This document shows, in pieces, positions 1-9,000 of a stretch of DNA of 64,000 nt (position 1 is its first letter; each line of letters opens with the position of its first letter). The stretch covers positions 90,130-154,129 of the forward strand of contig NZ_JAHLPW010000009.1 of the NCBI RefSeq assembly GCF_018918075.1, written 5' to 3'. The notes beneath the pieces were generated by a model. It made no database searches and was not told the DNA's origin. It was given only the letters and a program-made list of their open reading frames with translations. The translations under genes were made by a program, and so were the position numbers. This DNA is from Virgibacillus sp. MSJ-26 (GTDB lineage Bacteria > Bacillota > Bacilli > Bacillales > Amphibacillaceae).

Positions 1-149
1 TTTTCTCAGGGTCAGTTCATCGAGAAGTCAACTGGTGTTTGTATTTTATCTCTATTCCATGATCCCAAGGTTATATGTTAAAGTCATCCTGCGAAAGTTG
101 GATTATACTAAATTAAATTTTATAAGAAAAATCCCGTAATTGCGTATAT

Positions 150-177
150 TTGACGATAATAGAGTCTTTTTTATGAT
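150..177 (+). promoter_or_regulatory. Candidate sigma-A promoter for the betaine-binding protein gene
   Basis: A TTGACG box (150-155) and a TATGAT box (172-177) are separated by 16 bases. The predicted start point would leave a leader of about 145 bases before the coding region at 329. This is pattern matching only. Confidence 0.4.
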
Positions 178-205
178 ATTAGTTTAAAAAAATATAGAGA
201 ACACC

Positions 206-260
206 AGAAAGATGCCTTTATGTGTCAATAGCAATATGAACTTGCGTTTGCTATCTTTCT
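206..260. promoter_or_regulatory. Two-part inverted repeat in the leader of the binding-protein gene
   Basis: Outer arms AGAAAGAT (206-213) and ATCTTTCT (253-260) enclose inner arms ATAGCAA and TTTGCTAT. The hairpin lies between the candidate promoter and the start codon. No clear T-run follows, so it is not an obvious intrinsic terminator. It could be a regulatory leader structure. Confidence 0.4.
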
Positions 261-328
261 TATATCATCTTATCATTTAAATAGTAAGAGATTTTCGTTA
301 ACAAATTGCTATCATGAGGAGAGACAAA

Positions 329-1312
329 ATGAGAAAAAGAAACATTATTATTTTTGGAATTTTTCTTTTAATCGTACTATTCTTTACTGGATGCAGTTCG
401 GATGCTTCTGCAAAAAAAGAGCCGATTAAATTTGCAGATGCGGGTTGGGAAAGTGCACGATTCCATAATGAAGTTGCTGGTATTATAATTGAAGAAGGAT
501 ATGGATATAAAACTGAAGAAGTTACCGGATCCACAGCAGCAATCATGACCGGGATTGAAAATAACGACATCGATGTACATATGGAAATATGGTCAGAAAA
601 CGTAATGGATATTTATGAACCTGGGCTTGAAGAAGGTTACTATATAAAACAATCAGTTAACTTTGACGACAACTTTCAAGGTTTATACGTTCCGACATAC
701 GTCATAGAAGGTGATCCTGAACGAGGTATCGAGCCTATGGCCCCTGACTTAAAATACATAACGGATCTACCTGACTACTGGGACTTATTTAAAGATCCAG
801 AAGACGATTCAAAAGGAAGAGTTATCGGATCAATATCAGGTTGGACTGTAGATGAAATATTATTTGATGGATTTGAACATTACAATTTAGATGAATCCTA
901 TAACTACTTCCGTCCAGGTTCGGAATCAGCCATTAGTATATCTCTTGCTAGTGCCTATGAAAAGGGCGAACCATGGATTGGCTATAACTATGAACCAAAC
1001 TGGGTTATGGGTAAGTATGATATGACACCGATTCTAGAAGAAGATCCCGAGGGACCGCTTCAATCAATTGGCGCGCAGGACATCGATATTATCACGAATG
1101 ATAGCCTGCCTGAGCGTGCCCCGGATGTTGTGGAGTTTTTACAGAATTACGAAACATCAAGTGATATCGCAAACGAGGCACTTGTATTTATTGAAGAAGA
1201 TGAGGCAACAGCAAATGAGGCAGCCATCAAGTTCTTAAAAGAAAATGAAGACTTATGGACTCAATGGGTCTCGGATGAGGTCGTTGAAAAAGTCCAAAAA
1301 GCCATTAAATAA
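329..1312 (+). CDS. Glycine betaine/choline-type ABC transporter substrate-binding lipoprotein (OpuAC/ProX-like)
   Basis: Predicted extracellular lipoprotein that would capture a quaternary-ammonium compatible solute. The N-terminus is basic, then hydrophobic, and ends in the lipobox FTGC. The mature part has features typical of the OpuAC/ProX fold, such as FADAGWESARFHNEVA and GSTAAIMTGIENNDIDVHME. I chose the ATG at 329 rather than 314 because GAGGAGAG (316-323) is placed as its ribosome binding site; the product is 327 residues. The mature protein is rich in Asp and Glu. No ATPase or permease gene accompanies it here: the next gene is an acetyltransferase. Partners may lie left of the window or elsewhere. 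The exact ligand cannot be read from sequence alone. Confidence 0.85.
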   Translation: MRKRNIIIFGIFLLIVLFFTGCSSDASAKKEPIKFADAGWESARFHNEVAGIIIEEGYGYKTEEVTGSTAAIMTGIENNDIDVHMEIWSENVMDIYEPGLEEGYYIKQSVNFDDNFQGLYVPTYVIEGDPERGIEPMAPDLKYITDLPDYWDLFKDPEDDSKGRVIGSISGWTVDEILFDGFEHYNLDESYNYFRPGSESAISISLASAYEKGEPWIGYNYEPNWVMGKYDMTPILEEDPEGPLQSIGAQDIDIITNDSLPERAPDVVEFLQNYETSSDIANEALVFIEEDEATANEAAIKFLKENEDLWTQWVSDEVVEKVQKAIK

Positions 1313-1405
1313 AATATAATATAAAACAGGCAATAAGAACATAGGGAGCAGCATATTGTGAAGCTTGTGTCTCTTTTCCTACTTATTATATTAGGGGGAA
1401 ACAAC

Positions 1406-2194
1406 ATGGAGGTAAAAAGAAAACAACAGCTTATGATTGAAAATCTCATTGCAAAGACAACATTTTTAAGCAAGCAAATGAATGGGGCGACAATTATAGA
1501 AAATGATATTATTACCGCTGTAGACAGCGATTTCCCTTCATATAATGCGAATATTATTACGCTGAAGTCCAATGAAGCTGAACAAATTGAGGACAGCTTA
1601 CCAAGCGTCCTATCGACATACACTGAGAAAAATCATCCTAAAAACATATGGAGCTTTGAGGAAAATAAAGATGTTAATACAATGCTTGAAAACATTGGAT
1701 TGAGCGAATATGAAACATCATATATTGCCATGATTGCAAATCTATTTTCAATGAGGCCATCCATGCAGCATCATGATGAAATGGACATTCAAAGGATTCA
1801 ATCTCCTAAAGACATAATAAAATTTGGTGAAATTATTTCAACACTGTATCAAGGAACTCCTGAAGCTAAGGCAATTCAAAATTATTATTCTAAAGCAGCT
1901 AACATTCCTTTATCCAAACAAGAAAATTTTCATTTATACAAAGGTATTTACGAAGGAGAAATTGTCACAATCGGCTCTCTTATGATAACTGGTAATACAG
2001 CGGGAATTTACGATATGGTTACTTTAGAAAAGATGCGTGGAAAAGGTTTTGCCACTTTTATGATTCAATATTTGATCAATCAAGCCAAATCCAGGAATGT
2101 AGCTTTTTGTACTCTACAAGCATCGTCAGACGGGGCAAACATTTATAAAAGAGTTGGGTTTGAACCTATTGGAACATTAAAGGTTTATGAATAA
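1406..2194 (+). CDS. GNAT family N-acetyltransferase
   Basis: Predicted acyl-CoA-dependent N-acetyltransferase of 262 residues. The C-terminal half holds the acetyl-CoA-binding core: MVTLEKMRGKGFATFMIQYL gives the R-x-x-G-x-G/A loop, and GANIYKRVGFEPIG is the usual end of the fold. The N-terminal half is a less conserved extension, so this may be one of the longer two-part GNAT proteins. The frame is open further upstream, but AGGGGGA at 1393-1399 sets the ATG at 1406 as the start. Substrate unknown. It lies about 90 bases after the binding-protein gene on the same strand and may be cotranscribed. Confidence 0.75.
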   Translation: MEVKRKQQLMIENLIAKTTFLSKQMNGATIIENDIITAVDSDFPSYNANIITLKSNEAEQIEDSLPSVLSTYTEKNHPKNIWSFEENKDVNTMLENIGLSEYETSYIAMIANLFSMRPSMQHHDEMDIQRIQSPKDIIKFGEIISTLYQGTPEAKAIQNYYSKAANIPLSKQENFHLYKGIYEGEIVTIGSLMITGNTAGIYDMVTLEKMRGKGFATFMIQYLINQAKSRNVAFCTLQASSDGANIYKRVGFEPIGTLKVYE

Positions 2195-2225
2195 CAACTA
2201 ATATTTAAAACTGATATTCCTAAAT

Positions 2226-2276
2226 AGGCTGGGGCAGTCGTATGATATAAACGCTTATGTCCCTAGCTCTATTTTA
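2226..2276. terminator. Convergent terminator between the GNAT gene and menE
   Basis: An imperfect hairpin built from AGGCTGGGGCA and TGTCCCTAGCT is followed by TCTATTTTATT. It sits between two convergent genes. Similar GGGACA/TGTCCC hairpins are, from memory, frequent between genes in Oceanobacillus-type genomes. A related pair brackets the repeat at 36.0-36.4 kb. Confidence 0.5.
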
Positions 2277-2293
2277 TTGATTACTTTTATAGG

Positions 2294-3748
2294 TTAAAAC
2301 AATTCCTTTAATTTATGACGGACAATTTTGTTTGAAGCATTTCGTGGTAGATCTTTAACAAAATAAATGTCCTTAGGTCTTTTATAAGAGGCTAAATTCT
2401 CTTTAGCAAATTGCATAACATCCTCTTTTGATATCGTCGATCCTTCTTTTTTTACTATAAATGCGACCGGAACTTCTCCCCATTCATCGTGTTGTATTCC
2501 CGTAACCCCGACTTCGCTCACTCCTGGGATTTCCAATAAGTAACTTTCAATTTCAGACGGATAAACATTCTCACCACCTGAAATAATTAAATCACTACGA
2601 CGATCTACTACATAAAGAAAGCCTTCTTCATCTAAATAGCCTAAATCTCCTGTTTTGAGCCAATCATTCTGAGTTGATTTCATATTGGCCTCTTTATTTT
2701 TAAAATATCCTTTTGTCACCATTGGTCCCTTGACATAAATTTCGCCTACTTCATTTTGATTTTCTGCTGCTATTTTTAACTGGGCCGGTGTTAAAGGCTT
2801 CCCTGCTGAACCTAATTTACGTAAAGCATCAGTCGGACTTAAAGTCGCAATTTGCGATGATGTTTCAGTGAGACCATATGATTGAAAAACTGGGATCGAA
2901 GCATCTTTTGCTTGAAGTAAGACAGGTTCAGGTGCAGGCCCTCCTCCTAGAAGCATACAGCGAAATGTATTAGGATAACGCTTTTCACCAAGATCGTTTA
3001 GCAGTCGTTGTAACATAACGGTAACTACAGAGGCAATAGTGACGTCTTTTTCCATAATAGCTTCTTGGAAAAGATGTCTATCAAATTTTTCCATAACATA
3101 AACTGGCATGCCATAAATAGCACTTTTAAGTAGAATTGACAAGCCACCAACATGGAAAAATGGTAGAACGGCGAGCCATTTGTCTTCATGAGAAAGCCCA
3201 AGATTGAGAGCTGATCCAACAGCACTCCACCAATGGTTTCCATACGTATGGATTACCCCTTTAGGAAATCCAGTCGTACCTGAGGTGTAGATAATAGTGA
3301 AGGGATTTGCCAGGTTTATTTCTTCTTGTAGTGGTTGATCTATTTCTCCATATGAATTTACTTCTGTAAAGCTTTTCATTGTATTAGTCTGTATATGAGT
3401 TGCCTTTTCAACTAAAGCATCTAAGTATAATAAAGTGGATATTTCTGCATCATCAATTTGATATTGCAACTCTCGATTTGTTAATTTTGTATTTAATAAA
3501 ACGATGACAGCACCTAAATAACTAAGCGCATGTATAGTAATAACCATTGATGAATGATTTGTTGAGAGAATACCCACATGGCTACCTTTAGAAATTCCCA
3601 AGTGAGCGAGCTTTTTCGCATAAGATTTACTCTGATCACATAATTCTTTGAAAGTCATTGTCCTGCCATTAACCAATTCTATTGCAACCTGATTAGGCTT
3701 TAGCTCAGCCTGTTTTGACAACCAATGTGGAATGATAGTTTCCGCCAT
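2294..3748 (-). CDS. menE: 2-succinylbenzoate--CoA ligase (o-succinylbenzoyl-CoA synthetase)
   Basis: MenE adenylates o-succinylbenzoate and transfers it to CoA in menaquinone synthesis. At 484 residues it has normal length for the ANL superfamily. Visible motifs are the P-loop YTSGTTGFPKGV, the A5 motif FQSYGLTETSS, the A7/A8 region LKTGDLGYLDEEGFLYVVDR followed by SDLIISGGENVYPSEIE, and an A10-like PRNASNKIVRHK. It begins with ATG after AGAGGAGGCG. It is the last gene of the minus-strand men cluster. A terminator separates it from menB, so it probably has its own promoter as well. Confidence 0.95.
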   Translation of the reverse strand: MAETIIPHWLSKQAELKPNQVAIELVNGRTMTFKELCDQSKSYAKKLAHLGISKGSHVGILSTNHSSMVITIHALSYLGAVIVLLNTKLTNRELQYQIDDAEISTLLYLDALVEKATHIQTNTMKSFTEVNSYGEIDQPLQEEINLANPFTIIYTSGTTGFPKGVIHTYGNHWWSAVGSALNLGLSHEDKWLAVLPFFHVGGLSILLKSAIYGMPVYVMEKFDRHLFQEAIMEKDVTIASVVTVMLQRLLNDLGEKRYPNTFRCMLLGGGPAPEPVLLQAKDASIPVFQSYGLTETSSQIATLSPTDALRKLGSAGKPLTPAQLKIAAENQNEVGEIYVKGPMVTKGYFKNKEANMKSTQNDWLKTGDLGYLDEEGFLYVVDRRSDLIISGGENVYPSEIESYLLEIPGVSEVGVTGIQHDEWGEVPVAFIVKKEGSTISKEDVMQFAKENLASYKRPKDIYFVKDLPRNASNKIVRHKLKELF

Positions 3749-3861
3749 ATAAACGCCTCCTCTTTTAAAAATATTTACTGGAAAACACTAATACACTCAT
3801 TGAAAAGCTGAATAGAATCAAATCTATGTATATTATAGGTCAAAAACATGAATCATAGGTA

Positions 3862-3908
3862 GCAAAAATAACCGAACAATGACAATTGACATTAGCTCAT
3901 TGTTCGGT
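3862..3908 (-). terminator. Terminator downstream of menB
   Basis: Read on the minus strand, ACCGAACAATGA and TCATTGTTCGGT form a perfect 12-base-pair stem followed by TATTTTTG. It lies just after the menB stop and before menE, dividing the men cluster into two transcription segments. Confidence 0.8.
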
Positions 3909-3949
3909 CTTTATTAATTATATACTAAAATCCGATTTCTAATATCTGA

Positions 3950-4768
3950 TTAAGGAAAACGTGGGAACTGATCGAAGTCTGGCTTTCTTTTTTCTTTAAA
4001 TGCATCACGACCTTCTTTAGCTTCTTCAGTTGTGTAATAAAGAAGAGTTGCATCCCCGCCCATTTGCTGCAGTCCAGCCAAACCATCTGTCGCTGCGTTG
4101 AAAGATGCTTTTAAAAACCTCAGTGCAGTTGGTGATTTTTCAAGAATTTCAGAGCACCATTGTAGTGTTTCTTCTTCTAGTTTATCAAGTGGAACGACCT
4201 TATTGACCATGCCCATCTCGTATGCTTCTTCTGCATTATATTGACGGCAGAGGTACCAGATTTCGCGAGCACGTTTTTGCCCTACCATTTCTGCAAGTAA
4301 TCCTGCTCCATAACCAGCATCAAAGCTGCCCACTTTTGGTCCTGTTTGTCCAAAAATAGCGTTATCTGCTGCAATGGTTAAGTCACAGACGATATGAAGA
4401 ACATGTCCACCGCCAATTGCGTATCCAGAAACCATGGCAATGACCGGCTTTGGAATCGTTCTGATCAAGCGCTGTAAATCTAAAACATTTAGGCGTGGCA
4501 CTTGGTCATCGCCAACATAGCCACCATGTCCACGGACTGATTGGTCGCCACCAGAGCAGAACGCTTTTTCTCCCGCTCCTGCAAGTAAAATAACACCAAT
4601 TGAAGAATCATCTCTTGCATCTGCAAAGGCATCAATCATTTCGTTAACGGTTAATGGTGTAAAGGCATTTCTCTTTTCAGGTCGATTAATTGTAACTTTC
4701 GCAATACCGTTATATTTTTCATAGATTATTTCCTGGTAATCTCTTGCTTTCTCCCATGTTACTGTCAT
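3950..4768 (-). CDS. menB: 1,4-dihydroxy-2-naphthoyl-CoA synthase
   Basis: MenB closes the second ring of the naphthoquinone by an intramolecular Claisen condensation of o-succinylbenzoyl-CoA. The 272-residue protein is a crotonase-fold member with the expected features: [10 protein letters not shown], the oxyanion region [36 protein letters not shown], and [20 protein letters not shown], which is characteristic of MenB. The gene follows menH closely on the same strand and ends just before a strong terminator. Confidence 0.97.
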   Translation of the reverse strand: MTVTWEKARDYQEIIYEKYNGIAKVTINRPEKRNAFTPLTVNEMIDAFADARDDSSIGVILLAGAGEKAFCSGGDQSVRGHGGYVGDDQVPRLNVLDLQRLIRTIPKPVIAMVSGYAIGGGHVLHIVCDLTIAADNAIFGQTGPKVGSFDAGYGAGLLAEMVGQKRAREIWYLCRQYNAEEAYEMGMVNKVVPLDKLEEETLQWCSEILEKSPTALRFLKASFNAATDGLAGLQQMGGDATLLYYTTEEAKEGRDAFKEKRKPDFDQFPRFP

Positions 4769-4798
4769 GAAAATCCTCCTATGTAGTGGTAGTTTAAT

Positions 4799-5611
4799 TT
4801 AGCAGTTTGATTGTTGGTTTACAATAAACTCTTTTACTATCTTACCAAAAATTCCGGGTTGTTCCACATGAATTGCATGGCCTGCGTTAGAAATTATTTG
4901 AAATTCATTCCTGGGAAGCAGTTTAGTCATCTGTTCGTTAATTAAAATAAACTTTTCATCTAACTTTCCAGTGAGCAATAAGACAGGACATTTAAGTTCT
5001 GTTAACTGGTTCCACCAACTTGGTTGAGAACCTGTCCCCATGGATCTTAAAGACTCTGCTAATCCTTCAGGGGACTGTCGAATCCGTTCGTTGCGGATTA
5101 CTTGCTGAGCATCATACGATAAGTTTTTTTGAGTTTTAAAAAGTGGAATAGATTCCCAGTAATTAACGAACGAGATAAGCCCTTCACTTTCAATACGTTT
5201 AGCTAACTGATCGTCTTTTTCAATTCGCTTCAAACGTTCCCCTTCAGATTTCAATCCTGGTGACACGCTCTCTAAAATAAGTGATTCGACCATTTCTGGA
5301 TAGTACATAGCAAAAGACAGGGCTGTACGACCACCCATGGAATAGCCAAGCAAATGAACAGAAGATAAGTTTAAATACTCAAATAAAGTCTTCAGTTCTT
5401 TTGAGCATTGCTCCATCGACCTCGGTTTGTTTACTCTTGTTCTCCCATGGCCCGGAAGATCAATTAAAATGAGTTGAAATGAATCTTCCCAACGGTTAAT
5501 AAAAGGATGCCATGTTTTCATACTTCCTGTAAAACCATGTAACATAACTAAAGGTGTCCCTTGTCCATAAATCTCATATGCATACACTGCGTCATTTATT
5601 TTAAATTCCAA
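4799..5611 (-). CDS. menH: 2-succinyl-6-hydroxy-2,4-cyclohexadiene-1-carboxylate synthase
   Basis: MenH eliminates pyruvate from SEPHCHC, the MenD product, in menaquinone synthesis. It is an alpha/beta hydrolase of 270 residues. The oxyanion loop is MLHGFTGSMKTW, the nucleophile elbow is LLGYSMGGRTAL, and the catalytic His sits in SNAGHAIHVEQP. The start is TTG, preceded by AAGGTGAGA, one base after the menD stop codon, so translation with menD is tightly linked. Position between menD and menB matches the standard order. Confidence 0.92.
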   Translation of the reverse strand: MEFKINDAVYAYEIYGQGTPLVMLHGFTGSMKTWHPFINRWEDSFQLILIDLPGHGRTRVNKPRSMEQCSKELKTLFEYLNLSSVHLLGYSMGGRTALSFAMYYPEMVESLILESVSPGLKSEGERLKRIEKDDQLAKRIESEGLISFVNYWESIPLFKTQKNLSYDAQQVIRNERIRQSPEGLAESLRSMGTGSQPSWWNQLTELKCPVLLLTGKLDEKFILINEQMTKLLPRNEFQIISNAGHAIHVEQPGIFGKIVKEFIVNQQSNC

Positions 5612-5612
5612 G

Positions 5613-7358
5613 TTATCTCACCTTTTTTAAGATCTTTTCATGTATATCATTCCACAATTTCTGATGCCAATGACTGTTTTTGGTTCGATCTGTTTTCACC
5701 TCAATAACCGATAAACCACCAGCATTATAAGATTCTTTCAAGTTAGTTTTTAATGACTCTTCATTTTCTGCAAGAAGGTATGTTCCATTGTACATTTCAA
5801 TGGCTTTCTTAAATTCAATGTCAATCGGTGTACCGAACAAGGCTTCAAAATGCTTACCATGCTTCGCTTGCGGTAAAAACGAAAAAATTCCGCCACCATT
5901 ATTGTTGATTAATAAGATAGTTATATTGATACCATAATGTTTTGCGGTTAGTAATCCATTCAGATCATGAAAAAAAGACAAATCACCTAATAATAATGTG
6001 ACATGATTTTCAGTTGTAGCCGCTGCTCCAAGAGCACTTGACACCATGCCATCGATGCCATTTGCTCCTCTGTTTGCGAGAACTTTAATTTTCTTTGTCG
6101 TTGTTGTAAAAAAGGTATCCACATCACGAATAGCCATGCTATTACCTACATAGAGTTGATTTTCTTCTGGAATGACTTCTAGCAAGCCACGAACTGCTTC
6201 GCCCTCTGTAATTACTGCTTGGCTGGGAGCAGATAAGTAACTTCTTGTAATTTGATTCATTTGTTGCCATATAGTTAACCAATTTCCTTCAATGTTGGGT
6301 AAATTGGGCTGAAATTTCACTGCATCTTTACAAAACAAAATCGGATTAGCGTAAATAAATGCACTGTTAATACCTGAAGGATCTCGGTAGCCTTCATTAT
6401 TTTCAACAACAAATTGAGGTATATCGTCATTTTCTTGAACATAAAAAAGATAGGCCTTGGAAACTGGCATTGCTCCAAAACGGATAATGAAATCAGGCTT
6501 TAATATTTCCCTGATTGATTGATCTCTTAAGAAAGCATCATAACCTTCAATGATATTATCTTTTTTGTGAGCACCTGAGCGTAATTGAGAAAGCGGATCA
6601 GCTAATATTGGGAGCCCCCACGTTTTAGCAAGCTGCGTGAGGCTCTTAGCTAATTTAGAATCGATTTGTGGACCGCAAACAATAACACCTCGTTTTCGTG
6701 CTTGAACTTTTTTTAGAATTTGACTAAGCATGCCTTCCGCTACTCGTTTTGCCCCATTGTAAACTGGGTGATGAGTTGTTTCTTGATGTGACATCCATAA
6801 ATTTTTTAGAGTGAAATCAGGTACGAGTGGCTCTCTAAGTGGAAAATTCAAATGTACTGGTCCAGCTGGCTCCATCTGGGCAGTTGAAATTGCTTTTGAT
6901 GCGCAACTGCGTGAATAATTAAGCATCTGCGGGCTGCTTTCAGGCAAGGCCATTTCATGAAACCATTTCGGATAATCTCCATATAAATCAATTTGATCAA
7001 TCGCTTGCGGTGCTCCAACATCTCTTAATTCATGCGGCCGATCCGCTGTTAATACAACTAATGGAACACGGCTGTAAGTAGCTTCAACAACTGCTGGATA
7101 ATAATTTGCTGCAGCTGTACCAGACGTGCAAATTAGTGCCACGGCGCGATTTATCTGTTTAGCAATGCCTAGCGCAAAAAAAGCGGCTGAACGTTCATCT
7201 ATAATGATCCATTCTTTCAATTTAGGATGCTCCACCACCGTCATTGCCAGGGGGGTTGAGCGAGAGCCTGGCGAAATAACAACATCGGTTACTCCGCTCT
7301 TTACAAGTTCATCAATAAAATGCGCTATATATCGTGTTAAGTCCTCTGTGTGTGTCAT
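5613..7358 (-). CDS. menD: SEPHCHC synthase (thiamine-diphosphate dependent)
   Basis: MenD adds the succinic semialdehyde unit from 2-oxoglutarate to isochorismate using thiamine diphosphate. The product is about 581 residues. The N-terminal Pyr domain has VTDVVISPGSRSTPLAM and LICTSGTAAANYYPAVVEA. The C-terminal PP domain has the diphosphate/metal motif GDLSFFHDLNGL followed by NNNGGGIFSF. Two ATGs are adjacent (7361 and 7358). The second has better spacing from GGAGG, so I use it. It sits between menF and menH on the same strand. Confidence 0.96.
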   Translation of the reverse strand: MTHTEDLTRYIAHFIDELVKSGVTDVVISPGSRSTPLAMTVVEHPKLKEWIIIDERSAAFFALGIAKQINRAVALICTSGTAAANYYPAVVEATYSRVPLVVLTADRPHELRDVGAPQAIDQIDLYGDYPKWFHEMALPESSPQMLNYSRSCASKAISTAQMEPAGPVHLNFPLREPLVPDFTLKNLWMSHQETTHHPVYNGAKRVAEGMLSQILKKVQARKRGVIVCGPQIDSKLAKSLTQLAKTWGLPILADPLSQLRSGAHKKDNIIEGYDAFLRDQSIREILKPDFIIRFGAMPVSKAYLFYVQENDDIPQFVVENNEGYRDPSGINSAFIYANPILFCKDAVKFQPNLPNIEGNWLTIWQQMNQITRSYLSAPSQAVITEGEAVRGLLEVIPEENQLYVGNSMAIRDVDTFFTTTTKKIKVLANRGANGIDGMVSSALGAAATTENHVTLLLGDLSFFHDLNGLLTAKHYGINITILLINNNGGGIFSFLPQAKHGKHFEALFGTPIDIEFKKAIEMYNGTYLLAENEESLKTNLKESYNAGGLSVIEVKTDRTKNSHWHQKLWNDIHEKILKKVR

Positions 7359-7394
7359 CATTTTCCTCCATTAAAATCATCATGCTAGGGACTA

Positions 7395-8783
7395 TTAGTT
7401 ACTTTCCTGCAAAACATTCAACATGGGTAAAAATTTCATACCCGTTTCTTGATATTCGGCGTCAATATCTGAATCTTTAACAATACCACATCCAGCAAAT
7501 AATGACGCCTCATCTTCTTGAATTAATCCCGACCGAATACCGACAACAAATTCACCATTCTGATTACTGTCAACCCATCCTATCGGTGCACCGTACCATC
7601 CACGATCTAGCAGTTCATGAGAACGTATAAAGGCTAAGGCATCTTTTGTAGGCGTTCCTCCAAGGGCAGGAGTTGGATGAAGTTTTTTAATAATATCAAA
7701 AACGGTTGCTTCCTTTTTAATCTTTGCTTTCACTGGAGTGTATAGGTGTTGCAGGTTTTTCAGTTTATATATAGTCGGTGTGTTTGGTATATCAATGTTA
7801 GTGCAGTGTTCCTCAATCCCTTTACGAATCATTTGGACAACGAAATCATGTTCTTCTAAGTTTTTCTGATCGTTTAAAAGTTGATGGCTTAACATTTCAT
7901 CTTCTTTTTTTGTTTTACCTCGAGGCAATGTACCAGCTATACAATCTGAAAGCATATTCTCCTTTTCCACTTTTACTAATCGCTCCGGGGTAGCACCTAC
8001 AAAACAATCCTCACCATAATCAAAAGCAAACACATAACTATTAGGCTGAGTTTCAAGTAATTTTTTAATAACGGACGTTACATCTACTTTTTTTGAAAAA
8101 GTTAAGCGCATTTCCCTGGCCATAACGATTTTTTCTACATCTCTATGACGAATAGTTTCTCTTGCTTGATGAACTGCTTGTTTCCATTGTTCAGGCTCAA
8201 TTTCATGTTTACTGTCAAGTGCAACTATGGACTGTTTTTGATTAGTTTCTGTCAGCAATATCTGTTCCTTTTCCAAAAGTTCTTCTGCTATGGTATGTGG
8301 ATCATCTTCTGTGGATAGATATGCATTTTTAGTTAAATAAAACTCGCCATTATATTTTGTTATTAATATTTCCGGTATATGTAACTGACTATCAGCAAAA
8401 TTCTCCCATAAGCTTGATTTCTCTTTGAGAGGATCAAATGACATTCCACCTAGCGCAACTAATCCAGTGCCTGGTGTTTCATAGGGATTATAAACTTCAG
8501 CGTGCCTTTGAATGTTTTCAAACGCCGATTGTGTTTTTTTAAATCGATTTTCTGTTGCAGTGATATTATAAATATTGCCAGCACTGACTACGAGAAAATC
8601 ATCATTTGTGCTCATCCAGAAAGTACGGTAAGGTGTTAACTTTTTAGCAACTGAAAAGAATAACAAAGGGTTTATCTCCTCAATTTTCCTAGTCATACTT
8701 GCTATTTTTCTATCGTTTTGACTCATTTTTAACAGTGTATCATTTATAAACGATGCAAATTTTTTTTCATCTAAATCCAACAT
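7395..8783 (-). CDS. menF: Isochorismate synthase
   Basis: MenF converts chorismate to isochorismate, the entry step to menaquinone. At 462 residues it has a variable N-terminal part and a C-terminal chorismate-binding domain. The domain shows KIVMAREMRL, FVGATPERLVKV, LHPTPALGGTPTKDAL and RGWYGAPIGWVD followed by FVVGIRSGLI. These are typical of MenF/EntC rather than anthranilate synthase. It is the first gene of the minus-strand men cluster and has a clear promoter upstream. Confidence 0.94.
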   Translation of the reverse strand: MLDLDEKKFASFINDTLLKMSQNDRKIASMTRKIEEINPLLFFSVAKKLTPYRTFWMSTNDDFLVVSAGNIYNITATENRFKKTQSAFENIQRHAEVYNPYETPGTGLVALGGMSFDPLKEKSSLWENFADSQLHIPEILITKYNGEFYLTKNAYLSTEDDPHTIAEELLEKEQILLTETNQKQSIVALDSKHEIEPEQWKQAVHQARETIRHRDVEKIVMAREMRLTFSKKVDVTSVIKKLLETQPNSYVFAFDYGEDCFVGATPERLVKVEKENMLSDCIAGTLPRGKTKKEDEMLSHQLLNDQKNLEEHDFVVQMIRKGIEEHCTNIDIPNTPTIYKLKNLQHLYTPVKAKIKKEATVFDIIKKLHPTPALGGTPTKDALAFIRSHELLDRGWYGAPIGWVDSNQNGEFVVGIRSGLIQEDEASLFAGCGIVKDSDIDAEYQETGMKFLPMLNVLQESN

Positions 8784-8837
8784 GTCAAGAAGCCTCCATA
8801 TCTAAACATCAATCTATTTCTTTAATTCACTGTATCT

Positions 8838-8866
8838 ATTTTATTCTCTTTTAGCATCTTTCTCAA
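8838..8866 (-). promoter_or_regulatory. Sigma-A-type promoter of the menF-D-H-B cluster
   Basis: On the minus strand TTGAGA (8866-8861) and TAAAAT (8843-8838) are spaced by exactly 17 bases and lie about 55 bases before menF. Confidence 0.65.
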
Positions 8867-8943
8867 GGAATGCCCATCACGAGGTAAGTTTGACACTTTA
8901 AGCTGCATGAAAGCACTTGTTTACGACAAAAAATGAAATTAAA

Positions 8944-8972
8944 TTGACACCCCTCTATTAATTACATAAGAT
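8944..8972 (+). promoter_or_regulatory. Sigma-A-type promoter of menA
   Basis: A consensus TTGACA (8944-8949) and TAAGAT (8967-8972) are spaced by 17 bases, about 28 bases before the menA start. It fires away from the menF promoter, so both arms of the pathway start from one intergenic region. Confidence 0.7.
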
Positions 8973-9000
8973 AATGATATAGTTTTTAAGAGGAAGGGTC

